Assembly (NCBI GenBank): GCA_951812925.1
Contig: OX638372.1
Location: 85,271,058 to 85,335,057 of the forward strand
Length of the DNA stretch: 64,000 bases
DNA from: Calliopum simillimum
Taxonomy: Eukaryota > Arthropoda > Insecta > Diptera > Lauxaniidae
Direction: 5' to 3'
Below are positions 46,815-57,067 of the stretch, in pieces. Under the pieces are notes generated by a model that saw only the letters and a program-made list of their open reading frames with translations, did no database searches and was not told where the DNA came from. Both the position numbers and the translations under genes were made by a program. Every line of letters starts with the position of its first letter. The first letter of the stretch is position 1.

Positions 46815-46995
46815 AAAAACAAAAATCACCCGGGCTGGGTTCGAACCCATGTTGTTCTTACTGCAGCCTTACAAAAAATCATTGTGTAAGTGTTTCTAAA
46901 TTTCTATGGGGACAAGCGCTTTTAAAGTGCTTGGATCAGAAGCACTGGACTAGAAATTTTTCCTCTTGGTAAACTTTTCATATGAACAAATCCCA
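46815..46995 (-). repeat. inverted copy of the 41.7-kb SINE-like repeat
   Basis: The complement reads ATGGGTTCGAACCCAGCC (B-box), CACAATGATTTTTTGTAAGG, AAAGCGCTTGTCCCC and CAAGAGGAAAAATTTC. It matches 41,690-41,865 in opposite orientation about 5 kb away, giving an outer inverted-repeat pair. Confidence 0.65.
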
Positions 46996-46999
46996 ATTT

Positions 47000-48555
47000 C
47001 ATTAATTTTTAGCAATATGTCAGCTAATTCATACTATGACATTACTTTTGCCACACTATTGACTGTACTGCTTATTTTGTTTTAACGCAAAAAAAATATA
47101 GTGCTTGAATTTCAATGTGTCATTTTGAAATGGTCTTAACTTTGCACACACAAATCGTAGATGACTATTCGAGAACTGGTCTTGAAGACAAGATTTAGTT
47201 CTAAGAGAGTCAGTTAAAAGAAAAGAAGAAAATTATTTCGTGCGTCTTGTAAATATGTAACCTCAAACCCCAAAAACCGTATTTTTCCTTTTCATTAACT
47301 AAATATTTAGCAAGGGATATTTTAGAGAAAAATATAATTCGAAATGATTTCTAAATGTAAAGAGTAGAACTTTAAATGACAAATCAGGTTTTACGGTTTC
47401 AAATTACATTGTCTTATGATATAGCTTTAAAGCTTGGGAAAAAAAAAAATCTTTATTAAGTTTTAGGTAAGAATATTTCAAAATCCAAAAAATTTGAGAC
47501 TAAATTCGGATTAAGCATTGAAAACTTCCATAGGAATGGCTATTTCGGTATCTGTCTTTAGTTTGATTTTTTTTTAATTCGAAAAATTAAATTTATGAAC
47601 AAAATGTAAAGTAAATGGGGCTAAAATTCAATATCTAAAGGAGACCAATTATGATCTTCTAGTTTGAATTTTTTTACTCTACAAACATGTGCTGAACTTT
47701 CTGCATAATCAGCTTTTGGATTTATTTTGGAAATATTTTTTTAATTTTTAACCGTTTGGGCCCACTGTTCTGCACCATAAAAGTAGAATTCAAAATTCTC
47801 CTAAATTTTTTTTTAAAATTTAGACTTGCTGGAAGACACCGCACATTTGGAGATTTCGCACATTTAGAAAAAAATAAAAAAAGTACTCCTATGACTTCTT
47901 TGTTGCGTTAGCTACACCTAGCTAAGAAAAATTCGAAAGATGGGCGCGATAAGTTAAAGAACACACCTACTTCCCATACAAAGTGAACCATATTTTATAC
48001 GAGTGGGGAAAATGAAAAAAGATATCGGCTGAATATTTTTACATATAAATGTCTTTACGTGCAGGTACAATATGAAGTAAATCGGTGAAACTTTCTTAAG
48101 GTTTGCCAAAAGATTTATAACTTTTTTCAGAGGTACGTATCATAGTAATTGCATGGGATCGGTTAAAGATATCAACTTGAAATTTAGTCAAAGATTCAAT
48201 ATCTGTATTTACGTGGATCCACCCAAATGTTGTGCAAATACCCCATTGGAAACGCCCACAAAATGCATTTCAAAAAGCTGCACCCCAAATCAATCATTGT
48301 GTCTTAAAATTTGCATAAAATAAGAAGACGCAAGTAGAAGAAGCTCATGTTTGGCCCTACCAATCAAAAAATATGTATTTATTAAAGAAAACATAATTCA
48401 CCAGAATCCCCGGTATGGCACGAAAGTTCTATACTAGAGAAACTGATTTAATTAATTTTACTACTTTACTTTTCGAAATTTCACCCTGTAGAACTCTAGA
48501 ACCTAATTTTGAGTAAAACTTATTATCGCAACTCCATCATGAAATCACAGAAGAA
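47000..48555. other. AT-rich DNA, no gene recognised
   Basis: No convincing frame. 47,740-47,780 shows weak reverse similarity to 1,880-1,900 (GTGGGCCCAAA-like), probably another dispersed repeat. Confidence 0.45.
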
Positions 48556-48559
48556 ACAA

Positions 48560-48730
48560 TTTTTGGAAGATCTTAACCCATTTTCCGTTGCATATTTTTG
48601 TAGAATATGTTAACCCAGCATTTGGATAAAGGAGTCAAAAAGACCCATAAAGACCGGATATAATGGAACAAGATGTTCTACAAAATGTTCCTTTCGTGAT
48701 TTCATGATAACCTTATAGGACATCAAATTT
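48560..48730. repeat. copy of AACCCATT palindromic repeat family
   Basis: TCTTAACCCATTTTCCGTTG ... GTTAACCCAGCATTTGG ... GTCAAAAAGACCCATAAAGA ... GATATAATGGAACAAGATGTT ... TTCGTGATTTCATGATAACC has the block order of the 35.4 and 63.7 kb copies. Confidence 0.65.
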
Positions 48731-48924
48731 TACACAAAATGTAGTTTTAGAGTTCTACAGTTGGGTGAAATTTCGGCAATACGTCTTCTGTGGGTATGTA
48801 GGTACAAAGACTTGCTTAGTTTAGAGTTGGCTATGATTTTATTTTTCTTTACTTTAGTCCATAGCTACAACTATTTTGAAGATAGGAAAACAAAATCCTG
48901 AGCGATTTCAAAAAATTGCACAAG

Positions 48925-49140
48925 GAGGAGGTGAGCTAAAATGTACCCCTAAGGAGTTATAGGGTTAAAACTGATTTTCTAACCCAAACGCTTTGAAGAA
49001 AATTTTTTTAGAGAACAATTTTAGCTAATTGTATGAGCTTTCTGAGAATGCATTTAAGTTATAGGAATTAGGGAAAGTTGAATTTTAAATTTTTTTTTAC
49101 TTTTTGACTTTGGCGGCCATTTTAGTCTGAACTAGTAAGA
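48925..49140 (+). repeat. dispersed repeat, inverted copy at 58.9 kb
   Basis: GGAGGAGGTGAGCTAAAATG, ATGAGCTTTCTGAGAATGCA and GGCGGCCATTTTAGTCTGAA correspond, in reverse complement, to 58,900-59,110. The two copies flank the DINE/BEL block in opposite orientation. Confidence 0.65.
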
Positions 49141-49172
49141 GTGTTACCTTCGGCCTGGCCAAACATTAACTA

Positions 49173-49698
49173 CCCTACACAGCAGTATTTTGAAAATTTT
49201 GCTTACATGGGAGGTACCACGCCCTTTTTTCCGAATTCACCCAGTTTTTTCTCAGAGTTTGCATTTATAGTTCTTAGTATTTGAGTAAAATTTAGTTCGA
49301 TTATTTCAAAAAACGCTTTCAGTATAGCGTTTTGAAGCTTTTGCTTATATAAGAGGTGCCACGCCCTCTTCTCCTGCATTTATAGTTTTGGTCTCTGAGT
49401 AAAATTTACTTCGATTATCTCAAAAAACGCTTTCAGTATAGCGTTTTGAAGCTTTTGCTTATATGAGAGGTGCCACGCCCTCTTGTCGGAATTTCCCCCG
49501 TTTTTGCTCAGAGCTTGCGCTTACAATTCGTAGTATTTATGTGTGTTTTGGTCGCATTATCATAAAAAATATTCCCAAAGTTGCGTTTTGAAGATGTTTT
49601 TTGTGTGGGCGGTAGGCGTGTCCGTTGGCCAATTTCGCTCATTTTCAATCCCACGAGCTAACTTTGTTTAGTTTTCCCAAAAAATGTATTTCCATACA

Positions 49699-49734
<36 letters not shown>

Positions 49735-49867
49735 TAGACGGACATAGCTATAAAGACTCAGGAGATGACGCTGATCAAGATTATATATACTTTTCTATGT
49801 CTGCCACGCTTCCTTCTCTGCGTTATAAACGGAAGGACAAAGTGAATATACCCTGATTGTAGGGTAT
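49173..49867 (-). mobile_element. DINE-1/Helitron-like element, copy 4
   Basis: Minus-oriented full-length copy. The 3' terminus at 49,173 (CTACCCTACACAGCAGTATT) is the complement of the 6.5-kb element's end. Tandem GTGCCACGCCCTCTT-bearing units at 49,330-49,490 and a CAGC(CAGC)n run near 49,698-49,733 follow. The complement of the right end is TATACCCTACAATCAGGGTA. It lies 24 bp from the BEL 5' LTR. Confidence 0.75.
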
Positions 49868-49885
49868 AAAAAGGTTCTATTAAGT

Positions 49886-49890
49886 AAAAG
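49886..49890. repeat. left target-site duplication of BEL element
   Basis: AAAAG, repeated at 58,645-58,649 directly after the 3' LTR. A 5-bp duplication is usual for BEL/Pao. Confidence 0.85.
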
Positions 49891-50206
49891 TGTTTACGCC
49901 AAACATTGCGAACACCCTGTATTTTGCTGTCGATACAGTGGTGTTCGTTCAGTTTGTCCTAATTCTTTATTTTGCTTTGTTTTCTTATTTTCGGGTTGCG
50001 CCTCTCGCTCCCAACTTATAATGTTCAAATCAAAATAACTTGTACTTGTACAACCACCGTGAAATAAACCTCGTCTTATTTTGAAACTCGTGCGCCTTTT
50101 TTATTTTCTCCCGCTTTATCGAAGTTTTTTAGTATTTTAAACTTTAATTTAAAAAGTAGTTTTTGTAAAGTTTAAAAAGTGTTTTATTTCGGTCGCGAAA
50201 TAAATA
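49891..50206 (+). repeat. BEL 5' LTR
   Basis: 316 bp starting TGTTTACGCCAAACATTGCG and ending GGTCGCGAAATAAATA. TCAGTT at 49,949-49,954 fits an arthropod initiator, and AATAAA at 50,063-50,068 fits a polyadenylation signal. The end contains the hairpin ATTTCG-GTCG-CGAAAT (50,186-50,201). Confidence 0.95.
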
Positions 50207-50230
50207 TTGGTCCTTACGATCCGTCGGTTA
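50207..50230 (+). other. candidate primer-binding site
   Basis: TTGGTCCTTACGATCCGTCG follows the LTR at once. The TGG start at 50,208 is what a tRNA 3' CCA would pair with. I cannot name the primer tRNA. Confidence 0.55.
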
Positions 50231-50490
50231 AAATTCCGCGCGAGTGTAATAAGTGCTTTTTTATAAAACAAAGATAATTTTCTGAAATTGAGAAAATTAA
50301 ATTAAATAATTTATTCTTAAATTATTTAATAAAAACTATATATATTATAATTATATATAGTACATAAAAGTGATTTAGTGCAGTGGTTCCTGATCTTCAT
50401 CGAAATCACCAGCAGCAACTTAAGCACCAGCAGCATCAACAACAACAGCAGCAAAGAATTAAAAAGTGTTTTTTGGTACCTTTTTAATCG

Positions 50491-50501
50491 AAAAGGTATG
50501 T
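50491..50501 (+). promoter_or_regulatory. candidate 5' splice site in BEL leader
   Basis: AAAAG followed by GTATGTG, a near-consensus donor at 50,496. Paired with the acceptor at 57,066 it would give a subgenomic mRNA for the second ORF. Confidence 0.5.
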
Positions 50502-51745
50502 GGTTTTAAATTAATTTTTTTGAACAAAAAATTAAGGGAAGGAAAAGTACAAAATCTCGGTTTTTTCAATTTTGTATTCGATTCGGTTAAAGTGGTTTTC
50601 AATTCTTTTTAAAAGGTGTTTTTTTTCGGTAGCGAAAAAAAAAATTTGAAAAAAGTGCTAAATTTTGCTAATTTTTTCGTAGTCAAGTTTTGTCTTTTAA
50701 AATAAAAATTAAAAAGTTTGTCTAAAGTGATTTTTTATTTCGGTCGCGAAATAAAATATAAATAAACGTTGGTTTTTTTTTAAACAAAAGTGCTAAAATT
50801 TTGAGCGCGGGAAAAAAGTATATACAGACATACATACATATACAGTACATATTGGGTACTTTATGTAAACTTTTTTTCCAAGGCTTGAGTTATATAGACA
50901 TTGACCTGTCTCAAATTTTTAGCGCCTTTAAATTTATACACATAAAGTTGTTTGTGTGTACATAGAAAATTTTTATTTTGAGAGACAAACTAACCGTGAA
51001 AAAATCTAAGCTCTTTTTATGTAAAACCACTGTTTTTCGCTAACCCGAATTACATACATATTTACATATTTACATGCAATTTTTGGTCTCCTCTTTGTGT
51101 CGTGTACGTACTGACCAAAGCTAAAAGCATCGTTTCTGCTTGCAGCTATACGTACGTGCATACATATTAATTTTCTGTTGGGTTTGTTTTATGTGAATAC
51201 ATACATACGAACAAACCAGTTGCACATTGGCGTGGAAGCAATAATTTTTTTGACATCTCAAGAAAATTGTTGTTTTGCTAAAAAGTTGTACATTAGGGTG
51301 TGTACATTATTTTTGTTGACCAAAATATAATTTTTAATTTGTATCATTTGAAATTTTTTGATCGATATATTAATTTTTTCTTTTCAACTATAGCAGTGTT
51401 GTTGTTGTGGCCTTCGTACATTTTTTTTTGTAGCCGTGAATCGGAATATTCTTTTTCTTGAGGTTTTTTTTAAACTTCAGTGACATTTTGATTTGTTTTT
51501 TGCTTTGTTGCCAATCTCAATTTAATTCAAATTTATATTTTTTTTAGTTTTTTTTCGTTGACGAGTATTTTTTGTGTAATTTTTATTGCTTTCAACGAGT
51601 GCTTTTGTAAATTTTAATTTTTTTTTGCGTTCAAGGAGTGCCTTTTGTGAATTATTTTTTGCTTTCAACGAAATTAAATTAAATTAAATTAAAGTGAAAT
51701 TTATTTACGTGGCATAAGTAAATAAAAAATAGAAATAAAATCATA

Positions 51746-54700
51746 ATGTCGCATTTAAAAATGTTTATTCGTCTATCCGATTCATTAATGGAGTTTGAAA
51801 CAGATTTCCAGGCTGTTCAAACGCACGATCCATTTTCCCTTGAAGCACAAAGTACTGAGTTAAAAGCTCAATGGAAGGGTGTTAAGGCAACATATGATAC
51901 TTGTTTAGACAAGATATCAGATGAGGATGTTTCGGAGTTGGATGCTGTGAAACAAAAGTATCGAAAGTGCTATCAATCTTACCTCCGGGTGGCGGCAAAA
52001 ATTTTTGAGCTTTCTCAAGCTGAGAAATCTCGGCCTAAAGGTACTGGGGACCTTGAACTTTCAAGTGGCCATAGCATGTCTGTACCACCATGCGATACGG
52101 AGGTGTTTGACGGGGATTATTTAAAATGGCCATCCTTTAGGGACATGTTCACTGCCATTTATATTTCAAATAAGCGTTTGAATGATGTGGAAAAGCTTTT
52201 CCATTTAAATCAGAAAACGCGGGGAGAAGCAAAGGAGATTGTGAGGAAATCTCCTTTGACAAACAGCGGTTTTGCTCAAGCTTGGCAGGATTTAAGTGAC
52301 AGATACGAAAATAAACGTATTCTGGTTAACAGCCAATTGAAAATTTTATTCAATCTGCCTCAAGTACCAAAAGAATCTGGTTCAGATCTAAAAAAGCTCC
52401 AACGGGATATTAATGGTTGTATCTTTGCTTTAAAAACACACAACATTAATATTGAGAATTGGGATGCAATTTTTGTGTATCTTTGTTCTACTCGCTTGCC
52501 CGAGGTCACGCTTTCGTTATGGGAGCAGTCAGTTGTGAATAAAACTGAAATTCCAAAATGGCAACAACTGAACGATTTTCTTACCAGTCGGTTTCAAACA
52601 TTGGAAACTGTGTCGGATATTCGTAACTCAAGTGGTGCGATACCTCGACAAAACCCACAACCTTCAATTTCAAAATCAACTCAGAATTATTCATCTGGTA
52701 AAAAGGTAAATAGTTACCAAGTAAATGTAGTTTCTTCAAATTGCAAACTTTGTTCGTCGGAACAACATGCGCTAAGATTTTGCCCAAAATTTTTAAAAAT
52801 GGATCAAAAAGAACGTCTTGCAATTGTACGGAAATTTCACTTTTGTGTCAATTGCTTAGGTCACTCTCACGAAGTCAAAGAGTGTAAGAGCCATTATAAT
52901 TGTGCGACGTGCAAACAACGTCATAACACATTATTGCATCGGAATTCGACAATAACCTCCTCTTCTGCTTCGAGTGTTGGCTCAGGCAAGTCGAATTCTC
53001 CTCAAAACCCCCCGGGCTCAAATACTCAATCGCATTCTACTCAATTACAGTCCACTCAGAATGACCTACAGACTTGTTTTTCCTCCAGTACCAAACAGGT
53101 ACTGCTTGGTACTGCCATGGTGACCATATGTCACCTAGGTTCGGCGTACACCACCAGGGCACTTATTGACTCTGGCTCGGAAGGTACGTTTATATCTGAG
53201 CGATTACAAAAATTGTTAAAACTTCCTACTCGAGTCGTTAACGCTCAAGTTTCTGGGTTAAATCATACGGTCTCAGCGCAGGTGTCACAAGCTTGTGATA
53301 TCATAATTAGCTCTTTTAGAGATAGACAATTTCAAATTGAAGCAACAGCTTTTGTGCTGTCTCGCTTGACAGGAAATTTGCCATCTTCTTCCATTGATCC
53401 TTCTACTTTTGAGAAGCTGCCTGACATTCCGCTGGCAGATCCTCATTTCTTCAGAAGTGGTCCGATAGATGTATTAATCGGTAGCGATTTATACCCCGCA
53501 ATTATCCTAGAAGGAATCCAACGCAACATTCTTGGCTCTCTTTTAGCTCAAGAAACTGTTTTTGGTTGGATATTTTCGGGGCCTATGCCTCAGCAAGAAA
53601 TCTCAACATTCACCACATGCTTGTCACATTTTTCTGAAGTTGATGTTGATCAACAGATAGCACGCTTTTGGGAGTTGGAAGAGCTTCCAAAAAAGCAATT
53701 TTTAACCCCTATTGACAAGGCATGTGGGGAAAGTTATCAACAGACTACTAAACGTGATGAAAGGGGTCGATATATGGTCACTTTACCTTTCAAAAGTGGC
53801 TACCCCAGTGAAATAAATCTAGGTTTTTCACGAGGTATCGCACTAAAACAATTTATTAGAGGCGAAGCTCGATTGCTCAAAAATCCTGGCCTCAAAGTTG
53901 AATATGATGAAGTAGTAAATGACTACTTAAAATTGGGTCATATGAAAAAGGTTTCTCCCCCCAAATATGAAACTTCGCCATCTCACTATTATTTACCGCA
54001 TCACGCGGTGATTAAGCGAGACAGAGCTACTACAAAAGTTCGAGTAGTATTTAACGCATCAAGTCCTACGTCCAATGGGATGAGCTTGAATGATGTCCTG
54101 TACGCAGGTCCTACTCTTCAAGCGGACTTAACATTGTTGGTCTTAAAGTGGCGTTTTTTCAAATACGTTTTTAACGGGGATATCCAACAGATGTATCGCC
54201 AAATATTAGTGGATCCCAAACATACTGGGTATCAGCGGATTCTTTTTCGAAACTCGCCTGAAGATGAAATTCAGGATTACGAGCTTAAAACCGTCACTTT
54301 CGGCGTGAATTGCGCGCCATATCTAGCCATACGAACTATTCTGCAGTTGGCAGATGATGTTCAGGAGCAATATCCTCTTGCTTCGGAAATTTTACGGCAT
54401 TTTACGTACGTCGATGATGCTTTAGCAGGAGCACACGATGTGGAAAGTGCACTGAAGGCTAGAGACGAGTTAATTTTGGCTCTTAATTCAGCGGGGTTCA
54501 CTATGCGCAAGTGGACATCTAATTCAGCCAGCATTTTAGCGGGGCTTCCCGTAGAGCATCTCTTAGCGGAAAACTTTCTGCAATTCGAAGATGCAAGTTG
54601 TGTCAAAGCACTGGGTGTTCGCTGGAATGCGACTTCAGACCAATTCTATTTTACCACAAAACGCTTAGAGGTAAAAGCTTCTTATACCAAAAGAGAAGTT

Positions 54701-56977
54701 CTGTCTGTTATCGCTCAACTTTTTGACCCTGCAGGTTGGTTGTCACCTATAGTGGTGACTGCTAAAATCCTTATGCAGCGGCTTTGGTTGGACGAAATAG
54801 GTTGGGATGAATGTATTCCTTCACACAGTTTTCAATCTTGGCAATCTTTTTTGAAAGATTATGAGAAAATTAACGACATAAGGATTCCTCGTTATGTCAA
54901 TTTCTCGCCAAACTCTGATGTCGAAGTTCACGCATTCTGTGATTCTTCTGAAAAGGCTTATGCTGCAGCTGTTTATCTTCGTGTCCGGCAAAATGATTGC
55001 ATTGTCACGCATTTGCTTTATGCCAAAAGCAAGGTTGCTCCTGTCAAGACGGTTTCTTTGCCTCGACTTGAGCTTTGTGGTGCAGCTTTACTAGCTGATA
55101 TGGTTGACACTTTAGTGTCAAATTTGCAAATCAGGAGTCATCGTCTTTATTGTTGGACTGACTCTACAATTGTGCTGGCTTGGCTGGCCAAGCCTCCCTG
55201 CTCGTGGGCTACTTTCGTTGCCAATAGGGTTTCTAAAGTGTTAGAAAAAGTGGGAAATCAAAATTGGTTTCATGTGGAATCACATGACAATCCTGCTGAT
55301 TTAGCAACCCGCGGGGTAATACCCCAAGAACTAGTTGACAACGCTTTATGGTGGCATGGGCCATCATGGCTTTCGTTGGAAAGCTCTTTTTGGAAATGTC
55401 AACCTCAACCATCAGTTTTAGAAACTTCTCTCGAACGGAAAACTGTTAAGGTACATTTTTCTTATTTTTCCGCATATGACGATATTTTGGAACGGTTTTC
55501 TTCATTACCACGAGGACTACGTGTCTTGGCGTATGTCTTCCGTTTCCTCAATCGCACTCATCCGCAACGTCGTACTTCTTTCTCTCGTCAAACGACGTTT
55601 ATAGACAGTGACGAAATCAAGATTGTTCAAACTCGTTTGATACTTTTATGTCAGAAAATTGGTTTCCCGAATGAATATCATCGGTTAGAAACTAAACAAA
55701 TCATTGACCAGAAAAGTCAAGTTTTAGCTCTTAACCCATTTCTTCACCATGATGGGCTATTGCGTGTTGGTGGGCGGCTGGCTTCTGCACCTATGCTCAC
55801 TTATGACGAAAGGCATCCAATCCTGTTACCTTATAACAGTCATTTTACACGCCTTTTGGTCAAAGATTTCCATGAAATTTCTCTTCATGGGGGGAACCAG
55901 CTTGTGCTTCGGCTTCTTCGAACGCAGTTCTGGATTCCACGAGCAAAGAACTTAGTAAAGACAACTTTGCACAACTGTAAGGTTTGTGTAATAAACATGA
56001 AAAAACAAAGATCTCAAATTATGGCTGCACTTCCACCTGAACGCACCACTTTGTCGAGACCTTTTTCGGCTACTGGCATTGATTTCGCTGGTCCGTTTGA
56101 CATAAAAAGTTATTCTGGCAGAGCTTGTCGAATTACTAAGGGGTACGTTTGCTTGTTTGTTTGCTTTTCTACAAAAGCTATTCATCTCGAAGCCACAAGT
56201 GATCTATCGACCGCTACCTTCTTAGCAGCATTTACTCGTTTCGTTTCGAGACGGGGGTGCCCTGCTAATGTTTATTCTGACAACGGTACCAACTTTGTTG
56301 GTGCATCTAGAGCGTTTAAAAAGGATTTTAAGGAATATCTCAGCAATGCACATGATGCCGTTGTAGCACAATTTGCGCATCAGGGGTTCACTTGGCATTT
56401 TATTCCTGCTGGGGCTCCTCATATGGGAGGACTCTGGGAGGCTGGTGTGAAATCATTTAAAACCCATTTTAAGAAAATTGCTGGGAGCCTAAAATACACC
56501 TTCGAAGAATTTACCACTTTACTTAACCGAATCGAATCATGCTTAAACTCACGTCCGCTAAGTGCCATGACTGAAAACTGTTCAGACTTTCAGCCTTTAA
56601 CTCCAGGCCACTTCTTAGTCGGTGGCCCGCTACTTTCCCCCGTTGAACCTGAAATAGCTGAACAGCCATTATCAATCGTTAACCGCTGGCGAAAGCTAAA
56701 AGCAATGCAGCAACATCTTTGCTGCCGGTGGAAAAACGAATATTTGAAGGAGTTGCACAAACGCGTCAAGTGGAAAACTCCACAGAAAGATTTCGCTGTT
56801 AACGATTTGGTAGTGATACGGGATGAAAATTTACCGGCTAACGAATGGCGATTGGGTCGTATACTGAAAGTTTATCTTGGCAGTGATAACCGCGTTAGGG
56901 TTGCGGATATAAAAACCGAAAGAGGCTGCATTACGCGGCCTATAGTCAAACTTGTGGCACTTCCGGTGTCACAATAA
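51746..56977 (+). CDS. BEL/Pao Gag-Pol polyprotein, intact
   Basis: 1,743 codons with no break. Domains by residue: coiled N-terminal Gag 1-110; DUF1759-type capsid region about 116-285 (VFDGDYLKWPSFRDMF); three zinc knuckles about 333-399 (CKLCSSEQHALRFC, CVNCLGHSHEVKEC, CATCKQRHNTLLH); aspartic protease with LIDSGSEGTFISE, catalytic Asp475. Reverse transcriptase has VRVVFNASSP and YVDD at 888-891. RNase H has FCDSSEKAYAAAV (Asp1066), SLPRLELCGAALLADM and NPADLATRG. Integrase has an HHCC region about 1,355-1,411, GIDFAGPFD (Asp1446), SDNGTNFVGA (Asp1512) and HMGGLWEAGVKS (Glu1565). A C-terminal DUF5641-type domain ends WRLGRILKVYLGSDNRVRVA. The start codon is the first ATG of the frame, preceded by AAATCATA. 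All catalytic residues I can check are present. Role: capsid assembly, reverse transcription and integration of the element. Confidence 0.97.
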   Translation: MSHLKMFIRLSDSLMEFETDFQAVQTHDPFSLEAQSTELKAQWKGVKATYDTCLDKISDEDVSELDAVKQKYRKCYQSYLRVAAKIFELSQAEKSRPKGTGDLELSSGHSMSVPPCDTEVFDGDYLKWPSFRDMFTAIYISNKRLNDVEKLFHLNQKTRGEAKEIVRKSPLTNSGFAQAWQDLSDRYENKRILVNSQLKILFNLPQVPKESGSDLKKLQRDINGCIFALKTHNINIENWDAIFVYLCSTRLPEVTLSLWEQSVVNKTEIPKWQQLNDFLTSRFQTLETVSDIRNSSGAIPRQNPQPSISKSTQNYSSGKKVNSYQVNVVSSNCKLCSSEQHALRFCPKFLKMDQKERLAIVRKFHFCVNCLGHSHEVKECKSHYNCATCKQRHNTLLHRNSTITSSSASSVGSGKSNSPQNPPGSNTQSHSTQLQSTQNDLQTCFSSSTKQVLLGTAMVTICHLGSAYTTRALIDSGSEGTFISERLQKLLKLPTRVVNAQVSGLNHTVSAQVSQACDIIISSFRDRQFQIEATAFVLSRLTGNLPSSSIDPSTFEKLPDIPLADPHFFRSGPIDVLIGSDLYPAIILEGIQRNILGSLLAQETVFGWIFSGPMPQQEISTFTTCLSHFSEVDVDQQIARFWELEELPKKQFLTPIDKACGESYQQTTKRDERGRYMVTLPFKSGYPSEINLGFSRGIALKQFIRGEARLLKNPGLKVEYDEVVNDYLKLGHMKKVSPPKYETSPSHYYLPHHAVIKRDRATTKVRVVFNASSPTSNGMSLNDVLYAGPTLQADLTLLVLKWRFFKYVFNGDIQQMYRQILVDPKHTGYQRILFRNSPEDEIQDYELKTVTFGVNCAPYLAIRTILQLADDVQEQYPLASEILRHFTYVDDALAGAHDVESALKARDELILALNSAGFTMRKWTSNSASILAGLPVEHLLAENFLQFEDASCVKALGVRWNATSDQFYFTTKRLEVKASYTKREVLSVIAQLFDPAGWLSPIVVTAKILMQRLWLDEIGWDECIPSHSFQSWQSFLKDYEKINDIRIPRYVNFSPNSDVEVHAFCDSSEKAYAAAVYLRVRQNDCIVTHLLYAKSKVAPVKTVSLPRLELCGAALLADMVDTLVSNLQIRSHRLYCWTDSTIVLAWLAKPPCSWATFVANRVSKVLEKVGNQNWFHVESHDNPADLATRGVIPQELVDNALWWHGPSWLSLESSFWKCQPQPSVLETSLERKTVKVHFSYFSAYDDILERFSSLPRGLRVLAYVFRFLNRTHPQRRTSFSRQTTFIDSDEIKIVQTRLILLCQKIGFPNEYHRLETKQIIDQKSQVLALNPFLHHDGLLRVGGRLASAPMLTYDERHPILLPYNSHFTRLLVKDFHEISLHGGNQLVLRLLRTQFWIPRAKNLVKTTLHNCKVCVINMKKQRSQIMAALPPERTTLSRPFSATGIDFAGPFDIKSYSGRACRITKGYVCLFVCFSTKAIHLEATSDLSTATFLAAFTRFVSRRGCPANVYSDNGTNFVGASRAFKKDFKEYLSNAHDAVVAQFAHQGFTWHFIPAGAPHMGGLWEAGVKSFKTHFKKIAGSLKYTFEEFTTLLNRIESCLNSRPLSAMTENCSDFQPLTPGHFLVGGPLLSPVEPEIAEQPLSIVNRWRKLKAMQQHLCCRWKNEYLKELHKRVKWKTPQKDFAVNDLVVIRDENLPANEWRLGRILKVYLGSDNRVRVADIKTERGCITRPIVKLVALPVSQ

Positions 56978-57054
56978 TACTACACACTAACATATATAAA
57001 AAAACCTCCTATTTTTTGTTGTACTCTTTTCTTCCCATAACCATAAACCTTACC

Positions 57055-57067
57055 ATTCCATTACAGA
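57055..57067 (+). promoter_or_regulatory. candidate 3' splice site for the second BEL ORF
   Basis: A T/C-rich tract (57,011-57,036), then CCATTCCATTACAG ending at 57,066, one base before the second ORF's ATG. Well placed for an env-like spliced message. Confidence 0.6.

Larger units (their letters stand above)
50207..51745 (+). other. BEL 5' leader with repeated hairpins
   Basis: 1.54 kb before the first long ORF. The LTR-end hairpin recurs at 50,622-50,638 (stem TTTTTCG/CGAAAAA, loop GTAG) and 50,737-50,752 (ATTTCG-GTCG-CGAAAT), each within a similar AAAGTG...TTTCGG context. A CAG/CAA run lies at 50,403-50,455. Candidate functions are RNA dimerisation, packaging or translation control; this is inference. 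Confidence 0.6.
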
